Assembly (NCBI GenBank): GCA_000438115.1
Contig: FR903636.1
Location: 45,824 to 83,789 of the forward strand
DNA: 37,966 nucleotides
Direction of reading: 5' to 3'
Source of the DNA: Prevotella sp. CAG:617
GTDB taxonomy: Bacteria > Bacteroidota > Bacteroidia > Bacteroidales > Bacteroidaceae
Within the stretch, counting starts at the first letter, position 1. Every line of letters starts with the position of its first letter. Positions 6,484 through 14,643 of this stretch are shown here, piece by piece. Below the pieces are notes generated by a model. It was not told the origin of the DNA and did not search any database. It saw only the letters and a list, made by a program, of their open reading frames with translations. A program made the position numbers and the translations under genes.

Positions 6484-8883
6484 ATGGCGAATAATACAGT
6501 TTCTTCAACGGTGAATCAAGCGGAACTAAAGGAAGAAAGCATTAATTTTCAGCAAATTATTGGAATCTGCATAGTTATTTTGCAGAAACATTGGATGTGG
6601 TTCTTAACCTCGGTCGTACTATTCGTGGTTCTGGCATTTGTATATTCAAGAACCCAGCCTCAGGTTTATCAGCGTACGGCCGTATTGGAAATAGAAGACA
6701 ACAACGACAGCGGCAGTATGGGCCGGGCCGGCAGGGGCGCAAACATGTTGCTGGAACTGAATGGCGTTTCGGTAGGAAACAGCCTGCAGGACGAAACTTT
6801 TATCTTGCAGTCATACCGTCTGATGGAAAGGGTGGTTTCGCGTTTGGGGCTTGACGTATCGTATGATACGAAAGACGGTTTGCGGCCCATTTCATTGTTT
6901 AGCATCCGTCCTTTTAATGTGGTTTTTCAGGCTCCATTTTCCAAGGCTTTGGCCTTTGATGTCAAGATTCTTGATGAAAACAGCTTTGAATTGAAAAATC
7001 TTCAGTTCGAGGATTTTGATTCGGAATTTAATTATAAGGGAACCTTTGGACGTCCGTTCAGTACTCCTGTCGGTAAAATCGTATTGAACAAGAATTCGCA
7101 GTATATCAGTGAATTTGTAGGAAAGAAAATAAGCATTACCCGAATCAGCGTAAAGGATGCCGCAAAAATTTACGTGAAAAGGATTTCCGCTACTCCGGTT
7201 GACAAACAGTCTTCATTAATTCAGTTGGTTTGTCAGGATGTCAATAAGAAGCGGGCAGAAGTATTGCTTTCTACGTTGCTTGACGTGTATCGTGAGGATA
7301 TTATCGAGAGCAAGAACCGCGTGGCTGAGAATACCTCAAAGTTTATCGAAGAACGTATCGGACTGATTGAGCAGGATTTGATTAAGGTTGAAGGCTCGTT
7401 GGCCCGTTTTAAGGAAAAATACAATATCGTCGACTTTCAGAAGAGTGCTGAAGCCTTTTTGCAGCAGCAGGGTACGGCACGCAATCTTGCGCTTGATTAT
7501 GAAACCCAGTTGAGCGTGGCACGCTATCTGGAATCATATTTACACAGCAAAAGCAAGGACGATGAATTCATTCCGATGTTGGATTTGGGAGATGCAGGAA
7601 TACAGCAGGAAATTTCAGCTTATAATGATATATTGATTGAAAAGAAAAACCTGGAGCAGAATTCTACCAATTCTCCCGTTATCCGAGATATGAATGAGGC
7701 TTTGAAAGCCAAGCGAGCCTCAATTCTGGCCGGTGTGCGCAGTTACGTGAATTCAGTTAGCCTGAAAGCACAAAAGGCCCGGACCAACGAAAATGTACTT
7801 AACAGCGCCATGAGCGAGGTGCCTCAGAAAGAGCGGCAGGCCAATGACATCCAGCGTCAGCAAATTCTGAAGGAAAATCTTTACAATTATCTTTTGAACA
7901 AGCGCGAGGAAGTAGCACTCCAGTTGGCTATCAACGAAGCCAATATCCGTGTGGTTGAACCTCCTTATGGAAACAAGCGCCCAATAGCTCCCCGCACGAT
8001 GATATTTGTGCTGGTCGGTTTCGTTATAGGTTTGGCTTTGCCCAGTGCATATTTCGGAATGCTTTATTCAATGGATACGGCGTTACGCTCGCGCAAGGAA
8101 GTGGAAGACGCTATGAGTTTGCCTATTGTAGGTGAAATTCCACGTTGGGAAATGAGTGAGCGCAGCATGCGAGACGGCATCAAAAATCTTATCGCAATGG
8201 ATCAGAATAATAATTCAGTGGCTGAGGCTTTCCGTCTTTTGCGCTATAATTTGAATTTTATGGTCGGCAAAAAGGACAGTAAGCACGTAATTATGCTGAC
8301 CTCTTCGTCGCCTTCACAAGGTAAGACATTTGTGTCGCGTAATTTGTCGCATATCTTGGCACAAGCCCGCAAACGTGTCGTACTGATTGATGCCGATATT
8401 CGTAAAGGTACGCAGAGTTCTTTGCTTGGACATGGGCAGGGCTTGACGGCATATTTAAATAACGATACTGATTCGTATGAGGATTTGCTGATTCGTGACA
8501 AAACAGACTTTGATTTTATTCCTTCTGGAATTATTCCGCCCAATCCGGCTGAACTTTTGATGAACAGCCGTTTGGAGGAGTTGATTGGAAAACTCAAGGA
8601 AGTTTACGATTATATTGTAATAGATACGACTCCGGCATTTCAAGTGGCAGATGCTGCTATTGTGAGCAGAGTAGCTGATGTGACGCTTTTCGTAATGCGA
8701 ATCGGAGTAGAAGACAAACGTATCATGCCAGAGGTTGAGAAATTGCAGACTTCGGGTAAGATTAAAAATATGTGCATCGTTCTTAATGGCTGCCGCATGC
8801 ATAATGGTTATGGATACGGTTACGGTTATGGCTATGGGTATGGCTACGGTTATGGCTATGGCCGGCAGTCTCAAAAGAAATAG
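6484..8883 (+). CDS. wzc: Chain-length determinant / bacterial tyrosine kinase, Wzc family
   Basis: A 799-residue inner-membrane protein that controls polymerisation and export of a surface polysaccharide with the Wza-like protein upstream. Residues about 20-120 are the Wzz domain with membrane helix 1 (about 38-55); a long coiled-coil periplasmic part (about 270-480) follows, then the GNVR-like region with NKRPIAPRT and membrane helix 2 (about 504-527). The cytoplasmic BY-kinase domain has Walker A (SSPSQGKT, about 607-614), Walker A' (VVLIDADIR, about 632-640) and Walker B (YIVIDTTPA, about 709-717). The C-terminus is unusual: nine consecutive Gly-Tyr units (codons 775-792) before GRQSQKK. 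Tyrosine clusters at this end are the autophosphorylation sites of Wzc proteins, but such a regular repeat is striking. No Wzb-type phosphatase gene is adjacent. Confidence 0.95.
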   Translation: MANNTVSSTVNQAELKEESINFQQIIGICIVILQKHWMWFLTSVVLFVVLAFVYSRTQPQVYQRTAVLEIEDNNDSGSMGRAGRGANMLLELNGVSVGNSLQDETFILQSYRLMERVVSRLGLDVSYDTKDGLRPISLFSIRPFNVVFQAPFSKALAFDVKILDENSFELKNLQFEDFDSEFNYKGTFGRPFSTPVGKIVLNKNSQYISEFVGKKISITRISVKDAAKIYVKRISATPVDKQSSLIQLVCQDVNKKRAEVLLSTLLDVYREDIIESKNRVAENTSKFIEERIGLIEQDLIKVEGSLARFKEKYNIVDFQKSAEAFLQQQGTARNLALDYETQLSVARYLESYLHSKSKDDEFIPMLDLGDAGIQQEISAYNDILIEKKNLEQNSTNSPVIRDMNEALKAKRASILAGVRSYVNSVSLKAQKARTNENVLNSAMSEVPQKERQANDIQRQQILKENLYNYLLNKREEVALQLAINEANIRVVEPPYGNKRPIAPRTMIFVLVGFVIGLALPSAYFGMLYSMDTALRSRKEVEDAMSLPIVGEIPRWEMSERSMRDGIKNLIAMDQNNNSVAEAFRLLRYNLNFMVGKKDSKHVIMLTSSSPSQGKTFVSRNLSHILAQARKRVVLIDADIRKGTQSSLLGHGQGLTAYLNNDTDSYEDLLIRDKTDFDFIPSGIIPPNPAELLMNSRLEELIGKLKEVYDYIVIDTTPAFQVADAAIVSRVADVTLFVMRIGVEDKRIMPEVEKLQTSGKIKNMCIVLNGCRMHNGYGYGYGYGYGYGYGYGYGRQSQKK
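8806..8862 (+). repeat. Hexanucleotide repeat encoding (Gly-Tyr)9 at the end of wzc
   Basis: Nine in-frame units of the form GGN-TAY code for alternating glycine and tyrosine. The third positions vary (GGT, GGA, GGC, GGG; TAT, TAC), so the DNA repeat is degenerate while the peptide is perfect. This suggests selection for the peptide rather than a recent slippage expansion. Confidence 0.9.
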
Positions 8884-8910
8884 ATGTTCATGAAGTAAGA
8901 TAAAACCATA

Positions 8911-8956
8911 AGACGGCGGCGGAGGGGAACGAAACTTTCACCGCCGTCTGTATTTT
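8911..8956 (+). terminator. Terminator of the polysaccharide export operon
   Basis: AGACGGCGG (8911-8919) pairs perfectly with CCGCCGTCT (8941-8949), followed by GTATTTTG. It begins 27 bp after the wzc stop and 70 bp before the MATE gene. Confidence 0.7.
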
Positions 8957-8980
8957 GTAAACAGCCCACCTTTTATTAGT

Positions 8981-10357
8981 ATGTATCAATCAAAAACCGA
9001 CAATTATCACCTCCTGACTGAAGCTCCCGTAGGGCGTGTCATTTTGCATTTGGCCCTGCCGACCATGTTGAGTATGTTGGTTACGTCGATTTATAATCTG
9101 ACAGACACGTGGTTTGTAGGACGTATCAGCACGCAGGCTACCGCTGCTATTGGTGTGGCTTTTCCCGTAATGTCGGTTATCCAGGCCATAGGTTTCTTTT
9201 TTGGTCATGGTTCGGGCAATTATATTTCCCGTCGTCTTGGTGCGCGTGATACGGCTAATGCCGGGGCTATGGCCACGACGGGCTTTGTTTACGCATTTGT
9301 GATGGGGCTTGTTGTGGCTTGTGTGGGACATCTGTTTTTGAAGCCGCTTTGTCTGGCGTTGGGGTCTACTCCAACCATTTTACCTTACAGTCTGCAATAT
9401 GTAGGAATTATTTTGTGGGGAGCACCCTTTATGACGGCTTCGCTGGTACTGAACAATCAGATGCGTTTTCAGGGAAATGCCGCGTATGCCATGGTAGGAG
9501 TTGTCAGTGGTGCGGTGCTTAATGTGTTGCTTGCCCCTTTGTTTATTTTCGTCTTGAATATGGGGGTGAAGGGAGCCGCCGTAGCTACGGTCGTTTGTCA
9601 GTTGTTCAGCTTTTGTCTGTTGGTCTATATGGATGGTCGTGGCAACAATTTGCGGATTCATCCGCGTCGGTTTCGCCTTAATGTATCCTTGCTTAAGGAA
9701 ATTGTACGTGGTGGCACTCCGTCGCTCAGCCGTCAGGGGTTGGCCTGCCTGTCAACGATGTTGCTGAATCTTGTGGCCGGTCGTTATGGTGATGCCGCCA
9801 TTGCCGGAATGAGCATTGTTACTCGGCTGAGTTTCCTGATTTTTGCTCTTTTGTTGGGATTCGGGCAAGGCTTCCAGCCGGTATGTGGCTTTAATTTCGG
9901 AGCCGGGCTTTATCGGCGGGTAATCAGTGGCTTTTGGCTGTGTGTACGTCTCGGAACGCTCTTTCTGTCCGTATGCGCATTGCTGGGCTTTATATGGGCG
10001 CCGGAAATTGTGCATTTGTTTCGTCATGACCCTGCAGTGGTGGAAGTCGGAGCCAATGCGTTGCGGTGGCAGCTGGTTGTGTTTCCATGCATTGCATTTT
10101 GCACCATCAGCAACATGACGCTGCAAACCGTACGTTACAGTGCCCGTGCTACGTTGTTGGCTTCATCCCGTCAGGGGTTGTTTTTCCTTCCGGCCTTGTT
10201 TATATTGCCTCATTTTTTCGGCCTGTCCGGATTGGAGGCCTGTCAGGCCGTGGCCGATTTTCTTACCTTTTTACTGGCGTTGCCGCTGATGCTTAGTGTC
10301 ATCGGAAAATGGAAAAAAATAGTTGATCGAAAAACCGGGGCCGCAATCGCAGGTTGA
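8981..10357 (+). CDS. MATE-family efflux transporter
   Basis: A 458-residue membrane protein of the MATE (multidrug and toxic compound extrusion) family, a cation-coupled exporter within the MOP superfamily. About twelve membrane segments are visible in two similar halves: the first half begins LALPTMLSMLVTSIYNLTDT with FVGRIS, and the second begins IVRGGTPSLSRQGLACLSTM. The family signatures ATAAIGVAFPV and GFGQGFQPVCGFNFGAG (about residues 286-302) are present. Length is normal. It is separated from the export operon by a terminator, so it is probably transcribed alone or by read-through; no exact TAnnTTTG was found upstream. The substrate cannot be predicted. The MOP superfamily also contains Wzx flippases, but the sequence looks like a normal MATE protein. 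Confidence 0.93.
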   Translation: MYQSKTDNYHLLTEAPVGRVILHLALPTMLSMLVTSIYNLTDTWFVGRISTQATAAIGVAFPVMSVIQAIGFFFGHGSGNYISRRLGARDTANAGAMATTGFVYAFVMGLVVACVGHLFLKPLCLALGSTPTILPYSLQYVGIILWGAPFMTASLVLNNQMRFQGNAAYAMVGVVSGAVLNVLLAPLFIFVLNMGVKGAAVATVVCQLFSFCLLVYMDGRGNNLRIHPRRFRLNVSLLKEIVRGGTPSLSRQGLACLSTMLLNLVAGRYGDAAIAGMSIVTRLSFLIFALLLGFGQGFQPVCGFNFGAGLYRRVISGFWLCVRLGTLFLSVCALLGFIWAPEIVHLFRHDPAVVEVGANALRWQLVVFPCIAFCTISNMTLQTVRYSARATLLASSRQGLFFLPALFILPHFFGLSGLEACQAVADFLTFLLALPLMLSVIGKWKKIVDRKTGAAIAG

Positions 10358-10435
10358 TTGTTTTTGGCAGATGGGCACAGGGACTTTTTATTTGTCTTTT
10401 ATCACACTAAAAAAGATTAAAGGCGCATGGTGGCC

Positions 10436-10467
10436 TTTGTGCCGCATTTAATTTTCCGCTATCTTTG
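10436..10467 (+). promoter_or_regulatory. Bacteroidetes-type promoter for the operon starting at 10516
   Basis: TTTG (10436-10439) and TATCTTTG (10460-10467) are separated by 20 bp. The start codon at 10516 is 48 bp downstream, and the leader carries a GCATGC-TTTCG-GCATGC hairpin (10483-10499). Confidence 0.7.
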
Positions 10468-10515
10468 TATCATCGTTAAGTGGCATGCTTTCGGCATGCG
10501 AAAAAATTGAAAAAT

Positions 10516-11205
10516 ATGAAGGTTATAAGTCATATCATTTTAGTTGTTTCGTGTTGCTTTTGCTGTGTCCTGAATTTAAAAGCCCAGGTGGAGCAGGTGT
10601 CTGATTCGGTCATTACTCCTTGGGATAGGGCCGTAGCCTTGCCCGACACTGCACATCAGACGCTGGACGGGCCAGATTCCGCAGCTGACGGACTGGATGC
10701 TGTCGGCTTCCTGATGAATGTGCCGGGCAGCCTGGATCAGTGGGACTATATGCCTTTGCATCGGGGGCTCAATGCCCAGTTTGGCATGAGTGTATCCGCC
10801 GCATGGGGCAAACATGCGCCGCGTGGCGTAGGTTTCGGGCAGCACCTTAATTTAATGTATGTGGCTCCGCTTACGTCGCGCTTGAGCATCGCGGCCGGTC
10901 TTTCTGCCGACAATCTTACGTGGGGAGGCGACCGCCTGACTTCACTCAGCCTGATGGGCGCTGCCAGCTACCGGCTGACCGACCGCATCAATGTTTTTGC
11001 CTATGGTGCCAAACGTTTGTTGCCGCAGCGTGAGGTAAGAGGTCTGGCGGCTCCTTATTTCTACGACCGCAATCCCGACTACGTATATGGCGGAGGTTTC
11101 GATTTTAAACTGGGCGAGCACAGCTGGCTGCAAATCAGCGTAGAGTCGCGAAAGGACAGTTATCCCGCACCGCCGCCTCCACCTCACCATTTTGAATGTC
11201 GATAA
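10516..11205 (+). CDS. Putative outer-membrane beta-barrel protein, function unknown
   Basis: A 229-residue secreted protein. The signal peptide is hydrophobic and cysteine-rich (IILVVSCCFCCVLNLKA, cleavage before QVEQ). After a polar linker to about residue 75 the rest looks like a small barrel of alternating strands (GLNAQFGMSVSAAWG, LNLMYVAPLTSRLSIAAGLS, DRINVFAYGAKRLLP, YVYGGGFDFKLGEHSWLQI). It resembles an unnamed family common in Bacteroidales with a MPLHRGLNAQFG motif, but I cannot assign a function. The C-terminus is odd: after the last strand come six prolines, HH and FECR rather than an aromatic end. The ATG at 10516 is chosen over the in-frame ATG at 10480 because the signal peptide and promoter fit it. 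The helicase gene follows 8 bp after the stop. Confidence 0.7.
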   Translation: MKVISHIILVVSCCFCCVLNLKAQVEQVSDSVITPWDRAVALPDTAHQTLDGPDSAADGLDAVGFLMNVPGSLDQWDYMPLHRGLNAQFGMSVSAAWGKHAPRGVGFGQHLNLMYVAPLTSRLSIAAGLSADNLTWGGDRLTSLSLMGAASYRLTDRINVFAYGAKRLLPQREVRGLAAPYFYDRNPDYVYGGGFDFKLGEHSWLQISVESRKDSYPAPPPPPHHFECR

Positions 11206-11213
11206 GAAGTTTC

Positions 11214-13139
11214 ATGAAGAATGCCATACAACATCTTTTGCAGCAGCGTGCGTTGCTGCAAAAGGAATATGCTTATGAAAAAGCCACGTTTCAGCGCGAA
11301 ACTGAAGTTATGGGTATTGGCCGCAAAATAAAGCGCGGCCAATGTTGGTTTCCGGTCAGTTTCGGAAGGGCTTACTACAATTCCCTGAACCAGTTTGTCA
11401 TTGAAGTGCTGCGCAGCGCCGGCGAGGAGGACGTGACACACAATTTTGAGTATGGCCGTCCGGTATGCTTTTTCAGTCGTGACGCACAAGGGGCACTGAC
11501 TTATTTTAATTTTGTGGCTACGGTGAGCTATGCGGCTGCCGACAGCATGGTGGTCAGTCTGCCCGGTGGCACAACGCAGGCCGACCAGTTGAGGGCATCC
11601 AGCTTTGTGGGCGTCCAGCTTTATTTTGACGAAACTACCTACCGTCTTATGTTCAGTGCGCTCGACAAGGCGATTTCTGCCCGCGACGGTCGGCTGGCCG
11701 TTTTGCGCGACATTTTCCACGGGCCTCAGGAGCCGGCCCGGTCGGCTGTACCGCCCGTCAGTCTGCCCTGGCTTAATGCCGTGCAGCAGAAAGCCGTCAA
11801 CAATGCCCTCTGCGCCCGCGATGTGGCCATTGTGCATGGCCCTCCCGGCACGGGCAAGACCACCACACTCGTTGAGGCCGTCTATGAGGTTTTGCGACGC
11901 GAGCCGCAGGTGCTGGTGTGTGCGCAGAGCAACATGGCTGTCGACTGGATTTCGGAAAAACTGGCCGAGCGCGGGCTTTCCGTACTGCGTATCGGCAATC
12001 CTGCCCGCATCACTGACAAGATGTTTGCCCATTGTTACGAGCAGCAGTTTGCGGCCCATCCTGATTATCCCAAACTTTGGGCCATACGCCGCGAGGTACG
12101 CAGCCTATATGCCTCACGCGGACATGGCGGCGAGCGCCTGCATCAGAAAATAGCCCGCCTCAAGGAGCGGGCGGCAGCCCTGGAGCTTGACATACGACAG
12201 ACTCTTTTTGCCAATGCCCGCGTGGTAGCTTCTACGCTGGCCGGAGCGGCCAGCAGTCTTATGACGGGGCAGCACTTCCATACCCTTTTTATTGATGAGG
12301 CGGCACAGGCTCTTGAGGCTGCCTGCTGGATAGCCCTGCAGCGGGCCGACCGCGTCATTATGGCCGGCGACCACTGCCAGTTGCCGCCCACGGTACTCTC
12401 GCCCGAGGCCCTGCAGGGCGGACTGGGCGAAACGCTCATGGAGCACGTGGCGCGCAAGCATCCGGCCTGTGTCACGCTGCTTACCACGCAATACCGCATG
12501 AATCACATCCTGATGCAGTTCTCGTCCGACTGGTTCTATGGTGGGCAGGTGCAGTCGGCTCCCGAGGTTTCAGGGCGCAGCCTGCTCGATTTTGACGTAC
12601 CTCTGGTGTGGATTGATGCTGCTGCCGAACAGGCTGCCGAAACGACCGACGACCTGCCGGCCGATCCCGTGGGCGAAGAATTGGTGGGCGGAAGCTACGG
12701 CCGCATCAACCGGGCCGAGGCCAGGCTGACCATCGACACCCTGAAGCGCTACATTGAGCGTATCGGGCGGCAACGCTTTCTGGATGAGCGCCTCGATGTG
12801 GGTATCATTTCGCCCTATCGCGTGCAGGTGCAGGAGCTGCGGCGCCTGGTGCGCGCCGACGCTGCGCTCAAACCTTTCCGCTCGCTGATTACGGTAAACA
12901 CCGTCGACGGCTTTCAGGGGCAGGAGCGCGACATCATCATGGTGAGCCTGGTGCGTGCCAACAGTCAGGGGCAGATTGGTTTCCTGCGTGATTTGCGACG
13001 CATGAACGTGGCCATGACGCGGGCGCGCCACAAACTTTTCGTCCTGGGCGACGTGGCAACCCTGACGCGCCACCGCTTCTACCGGGCGCTCCACGAATAC
13101 AGCGAGCTGCTCAAGGAAGGTAGCTTTCCTGATTATTAA
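11214..13139 (+). CDS. Superfamily 1 DNA/RNA helicase, IGHMBP2/DNA2-NAM7-like
   Basis: A 641-residue ATP-dependent helicase of the UPF1/IGHMBP2 type. The order is an N-terminal oligonucleotide-binding-like part (about 1-185), then motif I GPPGTGKTT (209-217), motif Ia with VCAQSNMAVD (236-245), motif II DEAA (361-364), motif III GDHCQLPPT (about 387-395), motif IV with QYRMN (about 430), motif V with TVDGFQGQERDIIMVSLVRA (about 562-581), and motif VI NVAMTRARHKLFVLGD (about 600-615). All motor motifs are intact. The bacterial homologues are conserved in Bacteroidetes but their role (DNA repair or RNA metabolism) is not clear. An in-frame ATG at 11196 overlaps the upstream gene; the ATG at 11214 was preferred because the homology begins at its MKNAIQHLLQQRALLQKEYA. 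It is probably co-transcribed with its neighbours on both sides. Confidence 0.92.
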   Translation: MKNAIQHLLQQRALLQKEYAYEKATFQRETEVMGIGRKIKRGQCWFPVSFGRAYYNSLNQFVIEVLRSAGEEDVTHNFEYGRPVCFFSRDAQGALTYFNFVATVSYAAADSMVVSLPGGTTQADQLRASSFVGVQLYFDETTYRLMFSALDKAISARDGRLAVLRDIFHGPQEPARSAVPPVSLPWLNAVQQKAVNNALCARDVAIVHGPPGTGKTTTLVEAVYEVLRREPQVLVCAQSNMAVDWISEKLAERGLSVLRIGNPARITDKMFAHCYEQQFAAHPDYPKLWAIRREVRSLYASRGHGGERLHQKIARLKERAAALELDIRQTLFANARVVASTLAGAASSLMTGQHFHTLFIDEAAQALEAACWIALQRADRVIMAGDHCQLPPTVLSPEALQGGLGETLMEHVARKHPACVTLLTTQYRMNHILMQFSSDWFYGGQVQSAPEVSGRSLLDFDVPLVWIDAAAEQAAETTDDLPADPVGEELVGGSYGRINRAEARLTIDTLKRYIERIGRQRFLDERLDVGIISPYRVQVQELRRLVRADAALKPFRSLITVNTVDGFQGQERDIIMVSLVRANSQGQIGFLRDLRRMNVAMTRARHKLFVLGDVATLTRHRFYRALHEYSELLKEGSFPDY

Positions 13140-13162
13140 ATAGAATTTGACAAACAAAAGAA

Positions 13163-13849
13163 ATGATGAATACATCCGATTGTTCACAGGCAGCCGAGGT
13201 GCTGCGTTTTCTGGAGGCCATTGCGCAGCATAACGACCGCGAATGGTTTGCCGCCCACCGTGAGTGGTATGAGCAGGCCAGAGATTCGTTCAGCCAGATG
13301 GTTGAGGCGCTCCTGCTGCGTCTGACCGAACTTGACGAGGGCGTCAGCTGGCTCACGGTGGCCGACTGTACGTACCGCTTTTATCGTGACACACGTTTTT
13401 CGCCCGACAAGGCACCCTATAAGCGCCACTTCGGTGCCTACTGCAACAGCCGCGGGCGCAAGTCCATTCATGGCGGATACTACATTCACCTGCAGCCGGG
13501 CCACTGTATGGTGGCCGGAGGTGCCTGGTGTCTGCCGCCGGCAGTGCTCAAGGCCGTACGTGAGGACATCGTGTTGCGCATCGACGAGTTCCGCAGTATT
13601 GTCGAGGAGCCACGTTTCCGTGCCCTTTATCCCGAAATCGGCGATACGGCGCTGAAAACCCTGCCTAAGGGTTTTGACCGTCAGTTTCCTTTTCCGCAGT
13701 ATTTGCGTCCCAAGGACTATTCTGTGGCCCACTTTGTAGACGATAGTTTTTATTGTTCAGCCGACTGGCTTGACCGTACCATGGACTGTTTTGCCGTGAT
13801 GAAGCCCTATCTGGACTTTATCAACGAAACCATTGACGACTACATTTAG
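13163..13849 (+). CDS. DUF2461 (TIGR02453) family protein
   Basis: A 228-residue cytoplasmic protein of the DUF2461 family, whose biochemical role is not established. Features typical of the family are the start VLRFLEAIAQHNDREWFAAH, with the tryptophan of NREWF-like motifs, the central FYRDTRFSPDKAPYKRHFGA (about residues 73-92), and the GGYYIHLQPGHCMVAGGAW segment (about 107-125). Length is normal. It begins 23 bp after the helicase stop, on the same strand, so the promoter at 10436 probably drives all three genes. A very strong bidirectional stem-loop follows. No link between this family and helicases is known to me; the adjacency may be incidental. Confidence 0.88.
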   Translation: MMNTSDCSQAAEVLRFLEAIAQHNDREWFAAHREWYEQARDSFSQMVEALLLRLTELDEGVSWLTVADCTYRFYRDTRFSPDKAPYKRHFGAYCNSRGRKSIHGGYYIHLQPGHCMVAGGAWCLPPAVLKAVREDIVLRIDEFRSIVEEPRFRALYPEIGDTALKTLPKGFDRQFPFPQYLRPKDYSVAHFVDDSFYCSADWLDRTMDCFAVMKPYLDFINETIDDYI

Positions 13850-13930
13850 AGTTTTTTTCTGCTTTCTTCCGGCACGGCTTCAGCACCGGCGGCTCGGGGA
13901 GGGGAGTTTGGAAAAACAAAGTGGCTAGTC

Positions 13931-13980
13931 AGCGTAAAAAGGTCGGAACTAAAATCAATTAGTTCCGACCTTTTTACGCT
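13931..13980. terminator. Bidirectional terminator, perfect 22-bp inverted repeat
   Basis: Two perfectly complementary 22-bp arms (13931-13952 and 13959-13980) flank a 6-base loop. Each arm carries AAAAA or TTTTT near its outer end (GCGTAAAAAGG / CCTTTTTACGC), so transcripts from either side end in a GC-rich stem followed by a U-run. It lies between the convergent DUF2461 gene and the chromate transporter pair. Confidence 0.9.
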
Positions 13981-14007
13981 AACCGTGTTGGTGCGCTCTT
14001 TCCTGCC

Positions 14008-14580
14008 TTAATAAAGGAATATGCCGGCCAGACCGCAAAGCAGCAGAATGAAAATGGGGTTAAAACGGAAGTAATGCACACCCAGCAGGGTGGCAACAAA
14101 CAGAAAGATGCTTGATACGAAATCCCATTTGAGCAAGTAGGGATGGCCAAAGTTCTCCACGTTGAAAAGCAGAATCAGAAAAGCCATCATCATGCCGGCC
14201 GTTACCGGTCGCAGCGATTCCATAATGCTTTGGGCCATGGCGTTGGCCTCTTTGTCGGCAAACAGGCGCAGCGTGGGAAACATCAGAACAAACGATACGG
14301 TGGCCATGGCTGCCATGGCCGTCAGTACCCCCAGCAGCCCCATGCCGGCTCCCAGTTGCTGGCTGACGCTTCCGTAGCCTACAAAGGCCGCCATGTTGAT
14401 TTCCGTGGGGCCGGGCAGCATACGGCATAGCGAGAGCAGGTCTGAAAACTGCCCCGGCTGCAGCCATTTGTTGGCCACCACGATACGGTCGTAGAGCAGG
14501 GGGATGCTGATGTAGGCCGACCCGATGCCAAAGAATCCGATGAGCAGAAAGTTCCAGAACAGTTGAATCAGTAATCGCAT
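14008..14580 (-). CDS. chrA: Chromate transporter family protein, second half-size subunit
   Basis: A 190-residue membrane protein made of a single CHR domain. It begins LFWNFLLIGFFGIGSAYISI-PLL, close to the FxxGGxAxxPLL signature, and has MLPGPTEINMAAFVGYGS (about 53-70), the conserved PGP motif of the family. Five to six membrane segments are visible. Classical ChrA proteins are about 400 residues with two CHR domains; here the two halves are separate genes, this one and the one at 14644, which probably work as a heterodimer. The substrate may be chromate or sulfate, or something else; Bacteroidetes pairs of this kind have not been assigned with certainty. It is transcribed after its partner, with a 63-bp gap. 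Confidence 0.88.
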   Translation of the reverse strand: MRLLIQLFWNFLLIGFFGIGSAYISIPLLYDRIVVANKWLQPGQFSDLLSLCRMLPGPTEINMAAFVGYGSVSQQLGAGMGLLGVLTAMAAMATVSFVLMFPTLRLFADKEANAMAQSIMESLRPVTAGMMMAFLILLFNVENFGHPYLLKWDFVSSIFLFVATLLGVHYFRFNPIFILLLCGLAGIFLY

Positions 14581-14643
14581 GATGAAGTATGAGCGTTTAT
14601 GGTTTTAAAATTTCCGAAGGCTGCAGGCGTGGCTGCATTCTTC

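Noticed and set aside
8981..10357. MATE gene as the Wzx flippase of the preceding export operon
   Set aside because: The sequence has normal MATE signatures, and a terminator separates it from wzc.
10480..10515. Upstream ATG adding 12 residues to the barrel protein at 10516
   Set aside because: It would place a charged stretch before an otherwise normal signal peptide and lies over the leader hairpin.
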